From a bacterium (GTDB lineage: Bacteria > 4484-113 > JAFGCY01), in assembly GCA_020849855.1 (NCBI GenBank), contig JADZFO010000038.1:44010-108009 (forward strand): a DNA stretch of 64,000 nt, in the 5' to 3' direction. This document shows positions 62,341-64,000 of this stretch, piece after piece. How positions within the stretch are numbered: the first letter of the stretch is position 1; each line of letters begins with the position of its first letter. The notes beneath the pieces were generated by a model. That model did no database searches. It was not told the DNA's origin and saw only the letters and a program-made list of their open reading frames with translations. The translations under genes were made by a program, and so were the position numbers.

Positions 62341-63981
62341 CTAGCCGCGGCCCTCGACCTGTGTCGGGGGCTCTTCTACCGGCGGCGGGAAGTAAGGCTC
62401 CTCGACCGGCGGCAGCTCGGGCTGCTCGGGGGACGGAGGCAGCGGGGCGTCGAAGCCGACCTTGGCCTGGGCCGCGCAGTTACCGGCGCAGTTAGGCAGG
62501 CCGCAGGGGCAGCAGCTGTTGTCGAAGGGCACATTGCCCGCCGCCCAGACATTGCCCCAGGTGTTCGGGTCCACGCTGGCCAGGATGGAGCGCTTGAGGT
62601 CGTTGCTGAGCTGCTCGTGGGCATACCAGGTCGGATCGCTCAGCACCAGAGCCATCTGGGTGTTGATGCCGTACTGGCAGAATTCCTTGAGCAGGTCGGT
62701 CTCGCAGTCGTTGAAACGCCAGGCGAACTTCCAGCGATAGGCCTGCGCGGCTTCATCGTAGGTGATGTCCTCGATGATGACCTTGCGCGGGTAGTAGACA
62801 TAGTGCTGGTTGGGGTCGAAGCTGAAGCCCTTGTACTTCAGGTCACGGCAGTCGATCTGCTTGTCGTAGACCTTGCAGTGCTTGTTCGGGCAGCACTTCT
62901 GGCAGGTGCCCAGCTCGCAGCCCTCGTGGGTGCAGCCGCACTTGTCAGTGATGACTTCCTTGCCGTGGGTCTGGGCGGCCATGGCATCGGCTTCCATCTG
63001 CAGCTTGTTTTCCTGGTCATAAAGACCGCCGCAGGGGCTGGAGCAGCCGGTGCACTTCTGGGCCTTGATCTTGCCCTTCATGCCGCACTTGTTGCAGCCC
63101 TTGCCTTCGCAACCGCCGCACTTCTTCTCGCACTTGTCGCAGCCGCCGCAGCTCTTGGTGGCGCAGGTGTTGCACTTGGTGCAGCCCTTGTCGCACTTGT
63201 CGCCGCAGGAATCGCACTTGCCGCACTTGTCGCAGCCGCTGCCCTTGCACTTGCTGCACTTCAGCTTGCGCAGGTCGGGGGAGCAGCCGTACTTGCCGCG
63301 CTTCTCGTACTGGTACAGGAAGCTGTGGACCTTGTTGTCGACCGCGTTCTGCACCTTGGGCAGCCCGAACTCAAGGTAGAACTTGTCCTTGAAGTTGCTC
63401 AGGTAGTTGCCAAAGTAACGGTTGGGCTCGCCGGAGGTCAGGCAGCCGCCGTTCTGCGGATCGTCAACGCGGAACCAGACCCAGCTGATCGCCTCGCCGC
63501 ATTGAGGAGTGACTTCGGCGTAGTAATCAATGAGCTGCTGGACCATGTCGGGGTCGCAGACGTAGTACTCGTCGATCAGGCCCTGGATATGGTCGCGGAC
63601 CATATCACGGGTGAAGAAGAAGGCGCTGACAGTGCCGGCGCCGCAGCTGTTCTTCCAGACCTGCACCGAGTGCTTCGGATAGCTCATGCGCTCCCACTTG
63701 AATTCCTTCAGGGTACGCATGGCGACCGGGAAGCGGAAATCCGCCAGGGTCAGCGGGCTGTAGCCGACCTCATCCACCCCGCGATGCTGGAAGGAGTGGA
63801 ATTCCGGCGGCAGGTTGTTGACGTCACGCTGCGGGCTGTCGAGGCTGCTGTACTCCGGTCCCTGATACAGGGGAATGCCGGTAACCTCGTTCATCCCGGT
63901 ATTGCTGTCAGCCCATGCAGCCGCCAGACCCAGCACGATAAGCGCCAGGCACAGCGTCACACCCGCGAAGAGCTTCCTCAT
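62341..63981 (-). CDS. Exported cysteine-rich protein with tandem CxxC knuckles
   Basis: This 546-residue protein has a TAGGAGCG ribosome site, a signal peptide cut after AWA (residue 24) and a basic N-region. Residues 242-317 contain 20 cysteines, mostly as CxxC or CxxxC (KCSKCKGSGCDKCGKC, CTKCNTC, GGCDKCEKKC). The CKGSGC and CEGKGC pieces recall the DnaJ zinc-knuckle. A second cluster (CGCTHEGCELGTCQKCC) lies near 350-370. The flanking domains contain VWFRVDDPQNGG and KFAWRFNDCETDLL but match no family I know. The C-terminus is proline/glutamate-rich. It could bind zinc, iron or haem in the periplasm. Confidence 0.78.
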   Translation of the reverse strand: MRKLFAGVTLCLALIVLGLAAAWADSNTGMNEVTGIPLYQGPEYSSLDSPQRDVNNLPPEFHSFQHRGVDEVGYSPLTLADFRFPVAMRTLKEFKWERMSYPKHSVQVWKNSCGAGTVSAFFFTRDMVRDHIQGLIDEYYVCDPDMVQQLIDYYAEVTPQCGEAISWVWFRVDDPQNGGCLTSGEPNRYFGNYLSNFKDKFYLEFGLPKVQNAVDNKVHSFLYQYEKRGKYGCSPDLRKLKCSKCKGSGCDKCGKCDSCGDKCDKGCTKCNTCATKSCGGCDKCEKKCGGCEGKGCNKCGMKGKIKAQKCTGCSSPCGGLYDQENKLQMEADAMAAQTHGKEVITDKCGCTHEGCELGTCQKCCPNKHCKVYDKQIDCRDLKYKGFSFDPNQHYVYYPRKVIIEDITYDEAAQAYRWKFAWRFNDCETDLLKEFCQYGINTQMALVLSDPTWYAHEQLSNDLKRSILASVDPNTWGNVWAAGNVPFDNSCCPCGLPNCAGNCAAQAKVGFDAPLPPSPEQPELPPVEEPYFPPPVEEPPTQVEGRG

Positions 63982-64000
63982 GGCACGCTCCTAACTTGTT

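Overview
The window is about 64 kb of GC-rich bacterial DNA. It carries many lipoproteins with N-terminal signal peptides and lipobox cysteines, two single-haem c-type cytochrome fusions, and no rRNA, tRNA, cas or phage structural genes that I could see. Many predicted exported proteins are built from beta-propellers, FN3, PKD, carboxypeptidase-regulatory and dockerin-like calcium repeats. That fits a diderm, environmental, little-cultivated lineage. I cannot assign a phylum from sequence alone.

Left part (1-24.6 kb). An amino-acid permease runs off the left edge. Two paralogous two-gene operons follow (4295-6319 with 1320-4292, and 11384-13414 with 8457-11387). Each has a PD40/TolB-like propeller lipoprotein ending in one CxxCH haem site, followed by an FN3-NHL propeller lipoprotein. 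An alpha/beta hydrolase with a cysteine at the nucleophile elbow and a DUF2461 protein lie between them. Next come a BlaI-like repressor with an M56 membrane peptidase, a mitochondrial-type citrate synthase, a Nudix hydrolase, a candidate structured RNA, sppA with an ArsR-family regulator, a carboxypeptidase-regulatory/cytochrome lipoprotein and two tandem aminotransferases.

Middle part (24.6-37.7 kb). A dockerin-like lipoprotein and a RelE/ParE-type toxin-antitoxin pair precede purS and purQ, which are separated by an IVS-type four-helix-bundle gene bounded by inverted heptamer repeats. A biotin carrier with a biotin carboxylase follows. Then comes an accessory zone (30.5-34.2 kb) of palindromic repeat arrays, an RHS/YD fragment, an HExxH lipoprotein and inverted repeats. 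After it lie a DoxX/MarR divergon, a thioredoxin-like protein, superoxide dismutase and a nucleotidyltransferase.

Right part (37.7-64 kb). This holds a PQQ-type sugar dehydrogenase-like lipoprotein, a four-PKD lipoprotein, a heparinase II/III-like lipoprotein, a coiled-coil membrane protein with a PQQ-like propeller protein, a strict 31-bp-period palindromic array, a multi-pass permease, a 2-oxoacid:ferredoxin oxidoreductase beta subunit divergent from a sulfide:quinone-reductase-like flavoprotein, a histidine phosphatase with truB, an ankyrin gene flanked by direct repeats, nadA, an unknown lipoprotein and a cysteine-rich exported protein.

Three points stand out. First, an apparently uncharacterised N-terminal domain is shared by five otherwise different lipoproteins. 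Second, a repeat system has near-constant flanks, a period of about 31 bp and interchangeable self-complementary stem words. Third, at least five genes have a -10 hexamer exactly 6 nt before the start codon, which implies leaderless transcripts.
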